Counted from the first letter of the stretch, positions 26,816 to 36,067 are shown. The stretch is DNA of 64,000 nt from Candidatus Avimuribaculum pullicola (GCA_018716295.1 DVKC01000006.1:124001-188000), one strand, 5' to 3'. Translations and numbers: made by a program. The notes: generated by a model from the letters alone, not told the origin.

Positions 26816-27313
26816 ATGAAGAAAACTGTAATAATTTACGGCTCATCTACCGGGACTTGCCAAAGCATCGCCGAAACTATTGCAAACAAACTCGGCGTGA
26901 GCGACATACTCGATGTGGCAAAAGTGACTGCCGCACAGGTAAACGTATATGACAATCTGTTGCTGGGAACTTCCACGTGGGGTGCCGGCGACATGCAGGA
27001 CGACTGGTACAGCGGTATAAAGGAGATAAAAAATGCCAACCTTGCAGGAAAAACGGTGGCCTTGTTCGGTTGCGGCGACTCGCAATCCTACAGCGATACC
27101 TATTGCGACGGAATGGGCGAGATATACCGAGAGCTACAAGGCACAGGGTGCAACATCATAGGACAAGTGCCTACCGATGGTTATACCTATGACGACTCGA
27201 CAGCCGTTGTCGATGGTCATTTTGTGGGACTCGCACTTGATGATGTCAACGAGGGCGACATGACCGAAGCTCGCATCGATGCCTGGATCGACTCTATAAA
27301 AGACAGCTTGTAA
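26816..27313 (+). CDS. fldA: Flavodoxin
   Basis: 165 aa, one-electron carrier with [19 protein letters not shown] at the N-terminus is the FMN phosphate loop. [13 protein letters not shown] holds the first flavin-stacking loop (Trp), and [17 protein letters not shown] the second, with Tyr. Long-chain type with the usual insertion. It replaces ferredoxin under iron limitation in many Bacteroidales. The next gene, DUF2023, is 34 bp downstream and shares a terminator, so the two are likely co-regulated. Confidence 0.93.
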   Translation: MKKTVIIYGSSTGTCQSIAETIANKLGVSDILDVAKVTAAQVNVYDNLLLGTSTWGAGDMQDDWYSGIKEIKNANLAGKTVALFGCGDSQSYSDTYCDGMGEIYRELQGTGCNIIGQVPTDGYTYDDSTAVVDGHFVGLALDDVNEGDMTEARIDAWIDSIKDSL

Positions 27314-27347
27314 ATATATTATTCACACACTTACCACTATCGCTCTT

Positions 27348-27701
27348 ATGCCATCTACAGCAACAAATATGAACCCCGAAGTGGTGCAGGTATTCCTAAA
27401 CCACATTTATGAGTTTAGCAAAGGTGTGCGCCAAATGGTGCTTTTCACAGCCGACAAGAAGTATGCCGAGTTCACGACAAACCGATTGCGCAGCCGTAAA
27501 ATCAATTACGTAATCCAGCCTGTCGGCGATGACAAGATTAACCTGTTTTTTGGACGCAAGGAGTGTATAAATGCCATCAGGCTAATGGTAACACGCCCAC
27601 TCAACAAACTCACACCCGAGGAAGATTTTATCATCGGGGCTATGCTGGGATATGATATATGCGGACAATGCCGCCGTTATTGCGAGCGGAAAGGCAAGTA
27701 G
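27348..27701 (+). CDS. DUF2023 protein
   Basis: 117 aa matching the small DUF2023 family by its [20 protein letters not shown] region and a C-terminal [11 protein letters not shown] with three cysteines. Proteins of this family often sit beside flavodoxin genes in Bacteroidetes, as here. The cysteine cluster hints at metal or Fe-S binding, but this is inference. No activity is established. A good terminator lies 60 bp downstream. Confidence 0.8.
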   Translation: MPSTATNMNPEVVQVFLNHIYEFSKGVRQMVLFTADKKYAEFTTNRLRSRKINYVIQPVGDDKINLFFGRKECINAIRLMVTRPLNKLTPEEDFIIGAMLGYDICGQCRRYCERKGK

Positions 27702-27761
27702 TGTGAATTATCTAAAGATTTTTCTCAAGGAAAGAATATAAACTAACAAAAACTGTGGGTC

Positions 27762-27803
27762 GGGAAGTGGCGCAGATGTGAATTTGCCCACTTCCCATTT
27801 TTT
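27762..27803 (+). terminator. Intrinsic terminator after fldA-DUF2023
   Basis: GGGAAGTGG (27762-27770) pairs with CCACTTCCC (27788-27796), 9 bp with a loop of 17 nt, followed by ATTTTTT. It ends the flavodoxin operon just before the MITE. Confidence 0.8.
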
Positions 27804-27824
27804 ATGCCATATAAAACGGCGATA

Positions 27825-28029
27825 GGGTGTGCTAATTTAGATAAATACAGCAATTTTACTTACGATTTATAAGTTACAACAACTTCATTTGACGATGTAG
27901 AATTGCCCTGGAGGGGCTTATAACTGTATTAACCAATTTAATGGCTGTGTCGTTATTACATAATTTTCAATGCTCAATTTGAGTTAAATTATAGTGCAAT
28001 TGCTGTATTTATCTTAATTCGACACACCC
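27825..28029. repeat. MITE-like element copy 2, intact
   Basis: 205 bp with terminal inverted repeats of about 31 bp: the left GGGTGTGCTAATTTAGATAA and the right, read inverted, GGGTGTGTCGAATTAAGATA, both continuing ATACAGCAATT. It matches the copy at 6360-6818 throughout. No ORF inside. It ends 6 bp before the stop codon of the adjacent outer-membrane pseudogene. Confidence 0.85.
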
Positions 28030-28035
28030 CATTGA

Positions 28036-28633
28036 TTAGAAATGGTAACCAATGCCCACATTGAATGCATTGGCTTCGCCTACGCCGTCCATGAGATTTG
28101 TCAATGCCAAGTCGAACGACCCTTTGACATAAAACCGAGAGAAAGAAAACGCTGCACCAAAACGCCACTTGAACGATGGGTGGTTTATCAAGTCGTCTTT
28201 TTGCACGAATGCGCAATCAAAGTATGGCCCTGTGAATATGTCGATACTCCTGACATCATCACACATAAGATTATAACCAAGCATTCCGCCAAGCCCTATA
28301 CCAACTTCGCTCGTCCTGTCGCGGTCGTCAACATCGTCAAGATTGTCATTCACGCCCCCCTACAATAATTTGCCCTAAATTTCTTACATGTTCATGCTTA
28401 TGGTTCTCATAATAAAGCGACACCTCTGGAGTTATATAAAATCCCTTTATTAAATAAAATCTGTAACCACCCGTTGCCGATATACCCCAAGCATCAAGCT
28501 GTTTTTTAACATATTCATCTCCTTTAATAGTCTTGTTGAAATTTAAGTCAACAGTAAAATGATTGCTGCGCTGTGCCATAGCAACTGATAGCCCTGCTAC
28601 TAAAATCAGAACAAAAGTCAAGATTCGTTTCAT
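28036..28633 (-). pseudogene. Outer-membrane barrel gene split by a one-base frameshift in a G run
   Basis: Two ORFs read in series. The first (28346-28633) begins with a signal peptide MKRILTFVLILVAGLSVAMA and strands of a barrel (FTVDLNFNK, GYRFYLIKGFYITPEVSLYY). The second (28036-28353, no ATG of its own, opens at GTG) continues with GIGLGGMLGYNL, FRFGAAFSFSRFYVK-type strands and ends GIGYHF. A run of six G on the minus strand (28355-28360) separates them. Adding one G restores a single reading frame of about 199 aa reading IIVGGGVNDN across the joint. Either an authentic switch or pseudogene, or a sequencing error. Confidence 0.75.
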
Positions 28634-28644
28634 AACTTACAATT

Positions 28645-28797
28645 TTAATTGTTAGGAACTATACCATAAATATCAATACGGTCAATTATTTTCCCCGAAC
28701 TTGTAGGTGCAATGTTAATACCATGATAATTACTCTTGTTGTGACGAGAAGATAACGCTAAAGCGATTGATACAAGGCATGTTAAAGTTTTTTTCAT
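28645..28797 (-). CDS. 50-aa putative secreted peptide
   Basis: ATG 28797 to TAA 28645, too short for most gene callers. The N-terminus MKKTLTCLVSIALALSS resembles a short signal peptide. The remaining about 33 residues are polar (HNKSNYHGINIAPTSSGKI). It starts about 50 bp after the full promoter 28848-28879 and ends 11 bp before the ATG of the outer-membrane gene, so the two would be co-transcribed. Family unknown. A leader peptide of the barrel gene, or the remains of an N-terminus from a larger gene, are alternatives. Confidence 0.5.
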   Translation of the reverse strand: MKKTLTCLVSIALALSSRHNKSNYHGINIAPTSSGKIIDRIDIYGIVPNN

Positions 28798-28847
28798 GTT
28801 GTTTGAATTTTAGTAATAGATACATTAGTTTCTCTCCTATATAAATA

Positions 28848-28879
28848 CAAACATAGTGACATTTTACAAAAAACACAAA
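28848..28879 (-). promoter_or_regulatory. Sigma-A promoter of the peptide/outer-membrane pair
   Basis: On the minus strand TTTG (28876-28879), 20 nt, TATGTTTG (28848-28855): full consensus. It lies 51 bp before the ATG of the 50-aa ORF. The 28880-29099 gap otherwise holds only a TAACTTTG box (29056-29071 region) near the next plus-strand gene. Confidence 0.75.
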
Positions 28880-29099
28880 TTTAAGGACAAAAAACAGTTT
28901 AAATATATTATAGAACCTTATTATACGCAATTAATTAGGTATTTCCTCGATAAAAAATAGCGGTTTACGACATTATAGAACTAATTACAATTTGTAACCG
29001 AGAGCCGAAAATGTCGGGACGGATTGTGTAATTTTTGGTTGTAGTGTCAGGGGCAGTGTTGGAGTAACTTTGCAATGTGAACATTAAAAAATTATTACC

Positions 29100-29588
29100 A
29101 TGGAAAACATAGATGAACAAATAGAGATGACCGCCGAGCAACCAAGTGTTGCCGACAAAGAAACAACAAACAACGATAACGCCATATATAAACAGACCGA
29201 AGATTTTGCAGCGCAGTTTGCCCGTTGGGCCGAAAACCCATTAGTGTCAATTGCCATTGCCGACCCACGGCTGTGCCGCTTCATAGGCGACCTGCTTGCC
29301 GGCGAGGAAGTTTCCAACGCAGCAAGGCGCAATTTCCCGCAACCGCCATCAGAGATGCCCGCCGATGTGGCTTCACGATTTAACATCGACGAGGCTACAG
29401 CGAGGCAAGTAGAGCAACAAGGGCACACCGTCATGGGTGGATGGAGCGATGCAGCCATACAAATATTGTTGCGAGCAGTCAACCACGACAACGATGTAAG
29501 TGCTGCCGAAGAACAAGGCTACATCAGAGGGCGCAACTCGGCAATAGAAACCTTGCGCCGCCGCACAACACCGACACTTAACCTTTAA
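29100..29588 (+). CDS. Small protein partnered with a capsid-like gene
   Basis: 162 aa, no signal peptide. Acidic, Glu/Gln/Asn-rich N-terminus (about 1-45), a helical core (about 46-110: FAAQFARWAENPLVSIA, LCRFIGDLLAGEEVSNAARR), then a Gln- and Arg-rich C-terminus. I do not recognise the family. It is 18 bp upstream of the capsid-like gene and shares its promoter region and terminator. The position, next to the major capsid gene in phages, is where scaffolding or decoration proteins are usually encoded. The role is inference from position. Confidence 0.7.
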   Translation: MENIDEQIEMTAEQPSVADKETTNNDNAIYKQTEDFAAQFARWAENPLVSIAIADPRLCRFIGDLLAGEEVSNAARRNFPQPPSEMPADVASRFNIDEATARQVEQQGHTVMGGWSDAAIQILLRAVNHDNDVSAAEEQGYIRGRNSAIETLRRRTTPTLNL

Positions 29589-29606
29589 CATAACAATATC
29601 AACATC

Positions 29607-31019
29607 ATGGAAAACAATCAGAAATCTGTTGCCACGCTGCGATGCGTGTGGCAGGCAATCAAAGAAAACTATGGCACCATATTATTGGTATCGTGCATAA
29701 TCGCCTCAATTGTGCTGCTCATAACAGGGTGTGACAATGGCGATGGGGCAATGATGGCCCTTGCCGCAGTTGTCGCAGGAACCGATGGCGGCACACATGT
29801 GGTGGACGGGCCATTGACCACCGACACCGTGCGCCAAAACAGCAACGACTTGCTGCTAAATGAAATAGATCGCCACATAGTGAAAATACGCCCAATGGCG
29901 ACCCCAATTGACCAAATCTCGCGGTATGCCCACCCACGGCACTCCAAGAGCATGATAGTGGACTACTACACTGTAGATACGAAACCCACCACGTGTGCAC
30001 TTGCAGCAACCTACACGCCATCGAAAGAAGGTGTGGAAGCCCAGCGTGTAACCATAAAAACCGACAACGACGACATGCTCGCAGTGAGCGACACGCTTAT
30101 GTTGCCCGACGTTGACGGTTACGAAGCCGATGGCACAACAAAGTCGGGGAAAAGCCTCGTGCTTTATGTGGTTGCAAAAGACGATACTGGAGTAACGGTA
30201 ATGGCAGTGAACGGCTCACTTATAGGCACAACATTGAACTGCGTCCCGGCCTTGCCTGCCAAGACCCCAATAATAAGAATGGGCCGTGCAGCCACCGAGC
30301 TTGACGTGCAAACACCGCAATTTGAATCGCTACCACAAAAATCGCAAAATTATTGCCAAATCTTCAAGATGCAAGTAGAGCAAAGCACATTGCTCAAAAT
30401 AGCCGGCAAGGAAGTGGACTGGACTCTAAGCGACCAGGAAGAAGCAGCAATATATGACATGAGGCTCGGCATGGAAAAGAGTTTCCTGTTTGGGACAAAG
30501 AGCCAACTTTACGATTACCGCAAAAAAGAAAACGTAATGCTCACCGAGGGAATATGGTACCAGGCTGGAAAGGATTTTGCATATACCCCCGACACGTTCG
30601 ACCAAGACACGCTAATCAGCATGATGCGCGTGGCATTCACAGGCAATGCAGGCTCAAAACGCAAGGTGCTGATAGGTGGCTCAGCTCTTATTGAGGCTAT
30701 CAACAAGATTGATTACACCAAGGTGGTGAACGCCAAGGACACCGTTACGAAATGGGGTATAGACTTTACCGAAATCAATAGCAAGTTTGGTCGCCTGTAT
30801 GTATTGCTATCCGAGGTGTTCGATGAGTGCGGAATGGAATCGAGTGGCATGATTATCGACCCTGCCTATTTGCAGAAGTATAGCCACTTGCCATTTGGCA
30901 CAGAAGCCATCGACTTGAAAAGTGCAGGTGTACGCAACACCGACGCTTTAGTGCTCACCGAGGCCAGCTGCCTTGTGCTGCGTTATCCCAAGGCACACGT
31001 GCGCATCACCGTCGAATAA
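29607..31019 (+). CDS. HK97-fold major-capsid-like protein (SU10/DUF5309 type) with N-terminal hydrophobic segment
   Basis: 470 aa. From about residue 70 the pattern follows phage major capsid proteins of the PF17236 type as I recall it: NEIDRHIVKIRPMATPID (N-arm/E-loop start), MEKSFLFGTKS, KRKVLIGGSALIEAI, GIDFTEINSKFGRLYVL, and a final LVLTEASCLVLRYPKAHVRI. About 48 extra residues precede an internal MMALAAVVAG start (29751/29754). They contain a hydrophobic run, TILLVSCIIASIVLLITG, and then Cys. No terminase, portal, protease or tail gene lies in the window. Candidate domesticated capsid or nanocompartment shell. Family call moderate, cellular role unknown. Confidence 0.7.
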   Translation: MENNQKSVATLRCVWQAIKENYGTILLVSCIIASIVLLITGCDNGDGAMMALAAVVAGTDGGTHVVDGPLTTDTVRQNSNDLLLNEIDRHIVKIRPMATPIDQISRYAHPRHSKSMIVDYYTVDTKPTTCALAATYTPSKEGVEAQRVTIKTDNDDMLAVSDTLMLPDVDGYEADGTTKSGKSLVLYVVAKDDTGVTVMAVNGSLIGTTLNCVPALPAKTPIIRMGRAATELDVQTPQFESLPQKSQNYCQIFKMQVEQSTLLKIAGKEVDWTLSDQEEAAIYDMRLGMEKSFLFGTKSQLYDYRKKENVMLTEGIWYQAGKDFAYTPDTFDQDTLISMMRVAFTGNAGSKRKVLIGGSALIEAINKIDYTKVVNAKDTVTKWGIDFTEINSKFGRLYVLLSEVFDECGMESSGMIIDPAYLQKYSHLPFGTEAIDLKSAGVRNTDALVLTEASCLVLRYPKAHVRITVE

Positions 31020-31043
31020 CCACATCACCTATCCAATTACAAC

Positions 31044-31085
31044 AAATGGAGTCGGCAACCGTGAAATTGCCGACTCCATTTTTAT
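31044..31085 (+). terminator. Intrinsic terminator after the capsid-like pair
   Basis: 15-bp perfect arms 31044-31058 and 31067-31081 (core GGAGTCGGCAA / TTGCCGACTCC) with an 8-nt loop and a following TTATT run. It lies 24 bp after the stop, so the two genes form a self-contained transcription unit. Confidence 0.85.
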
Positions 31086-31124
31086 TATAATCATTGATGC
31101 CACAAAGGCAAAATTCATATACCT

Positions 31125-32129
31125 TTAGTGGAACGTAGCAGCCATTTCCATTATCATCTTCGTTGCCGGACGATAATTATAGAGTATCTCATACATGCCA
31201 TCGAGTATAGGCATCGGCACTTTCAGCTCACGGTTCACTTCATAGATACACTTTGTTCCATAATAACCCTCAGCCACCATTTCCATTTCCATCATGGCAG
31301 CTTTTACCGAATACCCTTTGCCTATCATCGAGCCAAAGTTGTGGTTGCGGCTGAAGCGCGAATAACTGGTTACAAGCAGGTCGCCCAAATATACCGAGTC
31401 GCAAATATTTCGACTCCCTGGACTGGCTACCGACACGAACGCATCCATTTCGCGGATTGCATTTGATAGCAGCACTGCCAGGAAATTGTCGCCACCCTTC
31501 ATTCCATGGACTATGCCCGAAGCTATGGCATACACGTTTTTCAACACGGCAGCATACTCAATGCCAGTAACATCATCCGACATGATGGTGCGCATCGACT
31601 TGCAGTTGAACCGCTCGGCAACGGCTGTGGCCAATTGCGGCGATTTCGAGCCTATGGTGAGGTAGCTCAAGCGTTCGAGTGCTACTTCCTCGGCATGGCA
31701 AGGCCCGCTCATCACAGCCACTCGATTTCGGTCGATGCCGTAAAAACGTTGCATGTACTCCGACACTACAAGGTTCTCATCGGGTACTATCCCTTTCACG
31801 GCGCTCACCACTTGCTTTCCGCTAATATCAACCGACAGTTTGGCCAAATGCGATTTCAAGTAAGGCGACGGCATGGCAAGCAGCAACGTGTCGGCCATGG
31901 TGCTTATCTCATTGATGTCGCTTGAAAAATAAATGCGGTCGATATCAAATCGCACATCCGACAGATACACAGGATTGTGGTACAGACGCTTGAAATCGGC
32001 TATTCGATCGTCACGCCGCATATACCACAATATGTCATTGTCTTGTGCAAGCAGCAATAGCTTGGCAAGAGCAGTAGCCCAGCTACCACCCCCCATGACT
32101 GCAATCTTGCCTGTCAGGTTTCCATTCAT
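31125..32129 (-). CDS. gpsA: NAD(P)-dependent glycerol-3-phosphate dehydrogenase
   Basis: 334 aa. It converts dihydroxyacetone phosphate to sn-glycerol-3-phosphate for phospholipid synthesis. The nucleotide-binding loop MGGGSWATALAKLLL is at the N-terminus, with the active-site region YAAVLKNVYAIASGI near 195 (catalytic Lys) and the GxNxxAxL-like DNFLAVLLSNAIREM segment. It starts 23 bp after the lysS stop, on the same strand. In some Bacteroides genomes, as I recall, pgi follows this pair; here the capsid-like pair sits there in the opposite direction. Confidence 0.92.
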   Translation of the reverse strand: MNGNLTGKIAVMGGGSWATALAKLLLLAQDNDILWYMRRDDRIADFKRLYHNPVYLSDVRFDIDRIYFSSDINEISTMADTLLLAMPSPYLKSHLAKLSVDISGKQVVSAVKGIVPDENLVVSEYMQRFYGIDRNRVAVMSGPCHAEEVALERLSYLTIGSKSPQLATAVAERFNCKSMRTIMSDDVTGIEYAAVLKNVYAIASGIVHGMKGGDNFLAVLLSNAIREMDAFVSVASPGSRNICDSVYLGDLLVTSYSRFSRNHNFGSMIGKGYSVKAAMMEMEMVAEGYYGTKCIYEVNRELKVPMPILDGMYEILYNYRPATKMIMEMAATFH

Positions 32130-32152
32130 GATATTATCTTTGTTATAGTGAT

Positions 32153-33886
32153 TTACTTGGTTGCAGCATTTTCAATCCACGATTTTACGTCATCGATTGT
32201 AGGATTTGCCAAACCAAGTTTATACTTCTTGTTAAATCCACACAAGTCTTGGTGCAATTTGCCAGCTCCAGCCCCAGCAAGAGCTTCTACCGTCAAGCAA
32301 CCGGCTTTCTGCACCACCTCAACCCATTCGGCAGGAACACCGATTGCGGTGTATGCTTCGGCTTTGTCGCGTTTTTCCACTTTCTCGGGACGCATCTGCG
32401 GGAACAGCAGCACTTCTTGAATGGTAGATTGCCCTGTCATGAGCATCACAAGTCGATCCATGCCTATACCCATGCCCGATGTCGGCGGCATACCATACTC
32501 AAGGGCGCGCACAAAATCCTGGTCGATAAACATTGCCTCATCATCACCTTTTTCGCTCAAGCGCAATTGTTCCTTGAAACGTTCGGCTTGGTCGATCGGG
32601 TCGTTAAGCTCGGAATATGCGTTGCACAGCTCCTTTCCATTTACCATCAACTCGAAACGTTCGGTAAGGTCGGGATTGTTGCGGTGACGCTTTGTGAGCG
32701 GCGACATTTCCACAGGATAATCGGTGATAAACGTCGGTTGTATATAGTTGCCCTCGCAGAACTCACCGAATATCTCATCAATGAGCTTGCCTTTGCCCAT
32801 CGACTCGTCAACCTCCATCTTCAACTGCTTGCATATATCGCGTATTTCCTCTTCGCTCTTACCAGTGAGGTCATAACCAGTAAATTCCTTTATACTGTCG
32901 AGCATGGTCACACGCTTGTATGGAGCCTTGAAGTTTATTATGTTGTCACCTACTTTTACTTCGTATGTTCCGTTCACGTCCATGCACACTTTTTCGAGCA
33001 TGTGTTCGGTAAAGTTCATCATCCAATTGTAGTCCTTGTAAGAAACATAAATTTCCATACAAGTAAACTCGGGATTGTGGGTGCGATCCATTCCTTCGTT
33101 GCGGAAGTTCTTGCCAAACTCATACACACCTTCAAACCCACCCACTATCAGACGCTTCAAGTAAAGCTCATCGGCAATGCGCAAGTATAATGGAATATCG
33201 AGTGCATTGTGGTGTGTGATGAACGGACGTGCGGCAGCACCGCCCGGAATTGATTGCAATATGGGAGTTTCAACCTCAAGATACCCCTTGGAATTGAAAT
33301 ATTCGCGCATCGAGTTATACACCTTGGTGCGCTTGATGAAAATATCTTTTACATGGTCGTTAACAATCAAGTCAACATAGCGGCGACGATAACGTAACTC
33401 GGGATCATCGAAAGCGTCATATTTCACGCCGTCCTTCATTTTCACAATTGGCAGCGGGCGTATCGACTTGCTCAATACGGTAAGGTGCTGCGCATGGACG
33501 GTGATTTCGCCCATTTGTGTGCGGAAAACAAATCCCTCTATCCCGACAAAGTCGCCTATATCAAGCAATTTCTTGAAAACCACATTGTACAAGTCCTTGT
33601 TTTCGTCGGGACACAAGTCATCGCGGCTTATGTAAACTTGTATTCTTCCCTTGGAGTCTTGCAATTCCATGAATGAGGCTTTACCCATTATGCGGCGTGA
33701 CATTATGCGACCAGCAATGCTCACCTGGCGTTGTGGAGCATCGTCATCAAAATTATCTTTTATTTCATCGGTGTAAGCATTCACCACATATTCGGCTGCT
33801 GGATAAGGCTCTATACCCATCCGCCTCAATTCATCAAGGCTGTTGCGCCTAACAATCTCTTGTTCGCTCAAGTCAAGAATACTCAT
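32153..33886 (-). CDS. lysS: Lysyl-tRNA synthetase (class II)
   Basis: 577 aa. An N-terminal OB-fold anticodon domain (about 55-160, [18 protein letters not shown]) and a class II catalytic core: motif 1 at about 190-205, motif 2 in [16 protein letters not shown], motif 3 in [16 protein letters not shown]. The C-terminal 70 residues extend past motif 3, as in Bacteroidetes forms. Promoter-like box TAACTTTG lies upstream at 33918-33925. Probably transcribed with gpsA. Confidence 0.95.
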   Translation of the reverse strand: MSILDLSEQEIVRRNSLDELRRMGIEPYPAAEYVVNAYTDEIKDNFDDDAPQRQVSIAGRIMSRRIMGKASFMELQDSKGRIQVYISRDDLCPDENKDLYNVVFKKLLDIGDFVGIEGFVFRTQMGEITVHAQHLTVLSKSIRPLPIVKMKDGVKYDAFDDPELRYRRRYVDLIVNDHVKDIFIKRTKVYNSMREYFNSKGYLEVETPILQSIPGGAAARPFITHHNALDIPLYLRIADELYLKRLIVGGFEGVYEFGKNFRNEGMDRTHNPEFTCMEIYVSYKDYNWMMNFTEHMLEKVCMDVNGTYEVKVGDNIINFKAPYKRVTMLDSIKEFTGYDLTGKSEEEIRDICKQLKMEVDESMGKGKLIDEIFGEFCEGNYIQPTFITDYPVEMSPLTKRHRNNPDLTERFELMVNGKELCNAYSELNDPIDQAERFKEQLRLSEKGDDEAMFIDQDFVRALEYGMPPTSGMGIGMDRLVMLMTGQSTIQEVLLFPQMRPEKVEKRDKAEAYTAIGVPAEWVEVVQKAGCLTVEALAGAGAGKLHQDLCGFNKKYKLGLANPTIDDVKSWIENAATK

Positions 33887-33917
33887 GTTCTATATTGGTC
33901 TTTTTTGTTATAATTTG

Positions 33918-33925
33918 CAAAGTTA
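33918..33925 (-). promoter_or_regulatory. -7 box of lysS-gpsA
   Basis: TAACTTTG on the minus strand, exact -7 match, 32 bp before the lysS start and overlapping the last codons of the tatD-like gene. No TTG at the expected distance. Confidence 0.45.
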
Positions 33926-34564
33926 CAAATTTCCCTGAATAATATGGGAAATATTGCTTGAAATGCTGTGCATTACACAGGCTGTGTCATGCCCAAGGCA
34001 ACTGGCAATGTTGGCACAAATGCCAGCAATCGGGACTGCCGAGCAATCGGTTTCGGCCAACAGCCGTTCGAGCGGTACCACTTTCAAAGATTCGGGGTTG
34101 AAATGCTCGCCATACGATATGAAAAAACCGGCCTCTATCAATTGCCTTGCTACAGCCGCATTTCCTCGAAAACCATGTATTATCCAGGGTTGCAACGGAC
34201 GCATCGACTTCTTCAACGCACACAACTCATTGCTTGCACGGACACAGTGCAACAGCAGCGGCTTGTGTAATGTTTCGGATAGGACGACATGCTTTTTCAC
34301 TACTTCCACCTGCAAGCTTAACTCCCCGCCACGCAACTTGTCTATACCACACTCGCCTATCAATGCCACATCGGCACGGCAAGCCAACTCATAGAGTTTT
34401 TCATAATCAGACATGGTAGCGCGAGCAATGTCCCACGGGTGAACACCCACCGAGTGCAAGCAACCGGGCTTTGCTGCAAATTCCCAAGGGTTGAAGCTGG
34501 TTATAGCATCGGGTGCCACATCTTGGTGGTGCGTGTGTATGTCGATAATGGCGGTAAAATTCAT
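33923..34564 (-). CDS. TatD-family metal-dependent hydrolase, short form
   Basis: 213 aa from ATG 34564 (ATGA overlap with yidD). Metal-binding start [11 protein letters not shown], central [19 protein letters not shown] (Glu), LLHCVRA (His) and GFRGN, in the order of TatD barrels. It is about 45 residues shorter than E. coli TatD, which is usual for the Bacteroidetes short TatD-like proteins. TatD members are DNA exonucleases or 3'-5' phosphodiesterases; the substrate of this form is unproved. Cluster order hemD, rnpA, yidD, tatD-like is read on the minus strand. Confidence 0.82.
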   Translation of the reverse strand: MNFTAIIDIHTHHQDVAPDAITSFNPWEFAAKPGCLHSVGVHPWDIARATMSDYEKLYELACRADVALIGECGIDKLRGGELSLQVEVVKKHVVLSETLHKPLLLHCVRASNELCALKKSMRPLQPWIIHGFRGNAAVARQLIEAGFFISYGEHFNPESLKVVPLERLLAETDCSAVPIAGICANIASCLGHDTACVMHSISSNISHIIQGNL

Positions 34565-34791
34565 GGCACAGGGTCGTAACCGCTGCCTCCCCACGGGTGG
34601 CAGCGCAATATACGTTTCACAGCAAGCCACAAACCTTTAATAGGCCCGTGCTTGCGCAATGCTTCGATGGCATACTGGCTACAAGTGGGCGTAAACCGAC
34701 AAGCTGGAGGAAACAACGGCGATATGCAACACTGGTAGAAACGTATGGGGGCAATAAGTATCGCCACAAATATTTTTTTAACCACCGACAT
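34561..34791 (-). CDS. yidD: Membrane protein insertion efficiency factor
   Basis: 76 aa from ATG 34791; an upstream in-frame start would overlap rnpA further. Signature [18 protein letters not shown] with the conserved cysteines, then [10 protein letters not shown] and [13 protein letters not shown] at the end. YidD helps the YidC insertase at the inner membrane. Its usual partner rnpA is directly upstream, overlapping by 14 bp, and tatD-like overlaps its stop as ATGA. Confidence 0.93.
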   Translation of the reverse strand: MSVVKKIFVAILIAPIRFYQCCISPLFPPACRFTPTCSQYAIEALRKHGPIKGLWLAVKRILRCHPWGGSGYDPVP

Positions 34792-35224
34792 TCTCCGTGG
34801 ACTCCTTTCCTGCAAGGCTGCTACTCTGCCTGTCGGCGGCTTGCGCTGCAATCTTCACGAGCAGTTTCTTCATACTTGCATCGATGGTGGCATAATCGGC
34901 TATCTCCTTGTCCATGTATATGAACGCAATCTCGGCTTCGCATATAGATGCGGCAAGTTGTGGCAAGAGCAGCTGGCGGTTAAGGCGATATGCCTCGCGT
35001 ATGCGCCGGCGCAACAACACGCGCCCGACAGCAGTACGTATCTTCTTTTTTGGAACAGTTATCATAAACCGTGCACAACTGCCCACAACTCTGCCATCAC
35101 CATTTTTAAGGTTCACAACGGCACGCAACGGATATGCCACCACGCCACGCCCGCCACTGAAAAGGGCATTTATAGCATTGCGGCTGCACAATTTCTCAAA
35201 CTTGTATAATCTGTTACCTTTCAT
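34778..35224 (-). CDS. rnpA: Ribonuclease P protein component
   Basis: 148 aa from ATG 35224 (an adjacent TTG at 35227 is not preferred). It carries the RNR motif segment [20 protein letters not shown] near 65-85 and an N-terminal [11 protein letters not shown]. The protein binds the RNase P RNA and broadens substrate handling in 5'-end tRNA maturation. The C-terminal 20 residues are Ser/Gly-rich and dispensable-looking. The yidD start lies within its 3' end. A hairpin with a T-run separates it from hemD upstream. Confidence 0.9.
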   Translation of the reverse strand: MKGNRLYKFEKLCSRNAINALFSGGRGVVAYPLRAVVNLKNGDGRVVGSCARFMITVPKKKIRTAVGRVLLRRRIREAYRLNRQLLLPQLAASICEAEIAFIYMDKEIADYATIDASMKKLLVKIAAQAADRQSSSLAGKESTENVGG

Positions 35225-35235
35225 CAAAATAAATA

Positions 35236-35271
35236 GAAAAAGGCAGCCACTTGCAATATGTGGAGCTGCCT
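35236..35271 (-). terminator. Hairpin terminator between hemD and rnpA
   Basis: On the minus strand the arms AGGCAGCTCCAC and GTGGCTGCCT, built on 35241-35250 and 35261-35271, with an intervening loop, are followed by TTTTTCTATTT. It would end transcription from hemD, or attenuate it before rnpA. Confidence 0.7.
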
Positions 35272-35298
35272 CTTTATTTTTTGCTTTTGTTATATGCC

Positions 35299-36054
35299 TT
35301 AATTGCGCCCCTGTACCTTTTTCAAATACATGTCGAGGGCAGCAGTCATCGATGTAGCTTCGGCATTCGGCGCACTCAAGTCGAGCCTCAATCCATCAGC
35401 TTCCACAGCTTTTGCAGTGGTTTCGCCGAAACAGCCTATTTTTATATCGCCCTGCTGGAAATCGGGGAAATTCTTCAACAGCGACTTTATGCCGGCAGGA
35501 CTGAAGAAAATAAGCATGTCGTAATCAAACGGTTCATCTTTGCTGAAGTCGTTGCTCACAGTGCGGTACATGATAGCCTTGGTGTAAGGAATCTTATTGG
35601 CATCAAGCACGCTCAAATTGTCGCGATGCACGTCTGAAATAGGAAACAAAAATTTCTCTTTGTTATGCTTTACGAGGTCTTTAAGCAGCTTTTCATCATC
35701 GAGCTTTCCCGAAACGCCATAGAAAATCTTGCGCTTGCGGTAAGTTATATACTTTTGCAGATAATGGGCAATGGTTTCGCTTGTACAGAAGTATTTCATC
35801 GTGTCGGGGATAGCAATGCGCATTTCCTCGCAAAGGCGAAAATAATGGTCTATTGCTGTCTTTGCCGTGAAAATCACTGCCGTATAATCGGAAATCGAAA
35901 TCTTCGACTGCCTGAACTCCTTTGAAGTTAATCCCTCGACCTTTATGAATGGCCTAAAAACAACTTCCACGCCATACTTCTCTGCAATGTCGTAATAGGG
36001 GGATTTGTCAGATTCCGGTTTGGGTTGCGAAATCAAAATTTTCTTAATTTCCAC
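35299..36054 (-). CDS. hemD: Uroporphyrinogen-III synthase
   Basis: 251 aa with GTG start at 36054; an upstream in-frame ATG at 36135 would overlap the DUF4271 gene by 68 bp and adds non-conserved residues. The N-terminus KKILISQPKPESDKSPYYDI is typical of the Bacteroidetes form. The second half has VIFTAKTAIDHYFRL, then MLIFFSPAGIKSLLK and IGCFGETTAKA. It closes and isomerises hydroxymethylbilane to uroporphyrinogen III. The sequence is poorly conserved across phyla, so the call rests on these segments. Confidence 0.82.
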   Translation of the reverse strand: MEIKKILISQPKPESDKSPYYDIAEKYGVEVVFRPFIKVEGLTSKEFRQSKISISDYTAVIFTAKTAIDHYFRLCEEMRIAIPDTMKYFCTSETIAHYLQKYITYRKRKIFYGVSGKLDDEKLLKDLVKHNKEKFLFPISDVHRDNLSVLDANKIPYTKAIMYRTVSNDFSKDEPFDYDMLIFFSPAGIKSLLKNFPDFQQGDIKIGCFGETTAKAVEADGLRLDLSAPNAEATSMTAALDMYLKKVQGRN

Positions 36055-36067
36055 TTTAGCTGTGTTT

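Noticed and set aside
29100-31085. Prophage
   Set aside because: Only a capsid-like gene and its neighbour are present; no terminase, portal, tail, lysis or integrase gene and no att-like repeats seen in the flanks. Kept as an orphan pair.
32249-33190. 313-codon plus-strand ORF opposite lysS
   Set aside because: lysS on the minus strand has all class II motifs and standard length. The antisense frame has His/Tyr/Val-rich composition typical of a shadow.
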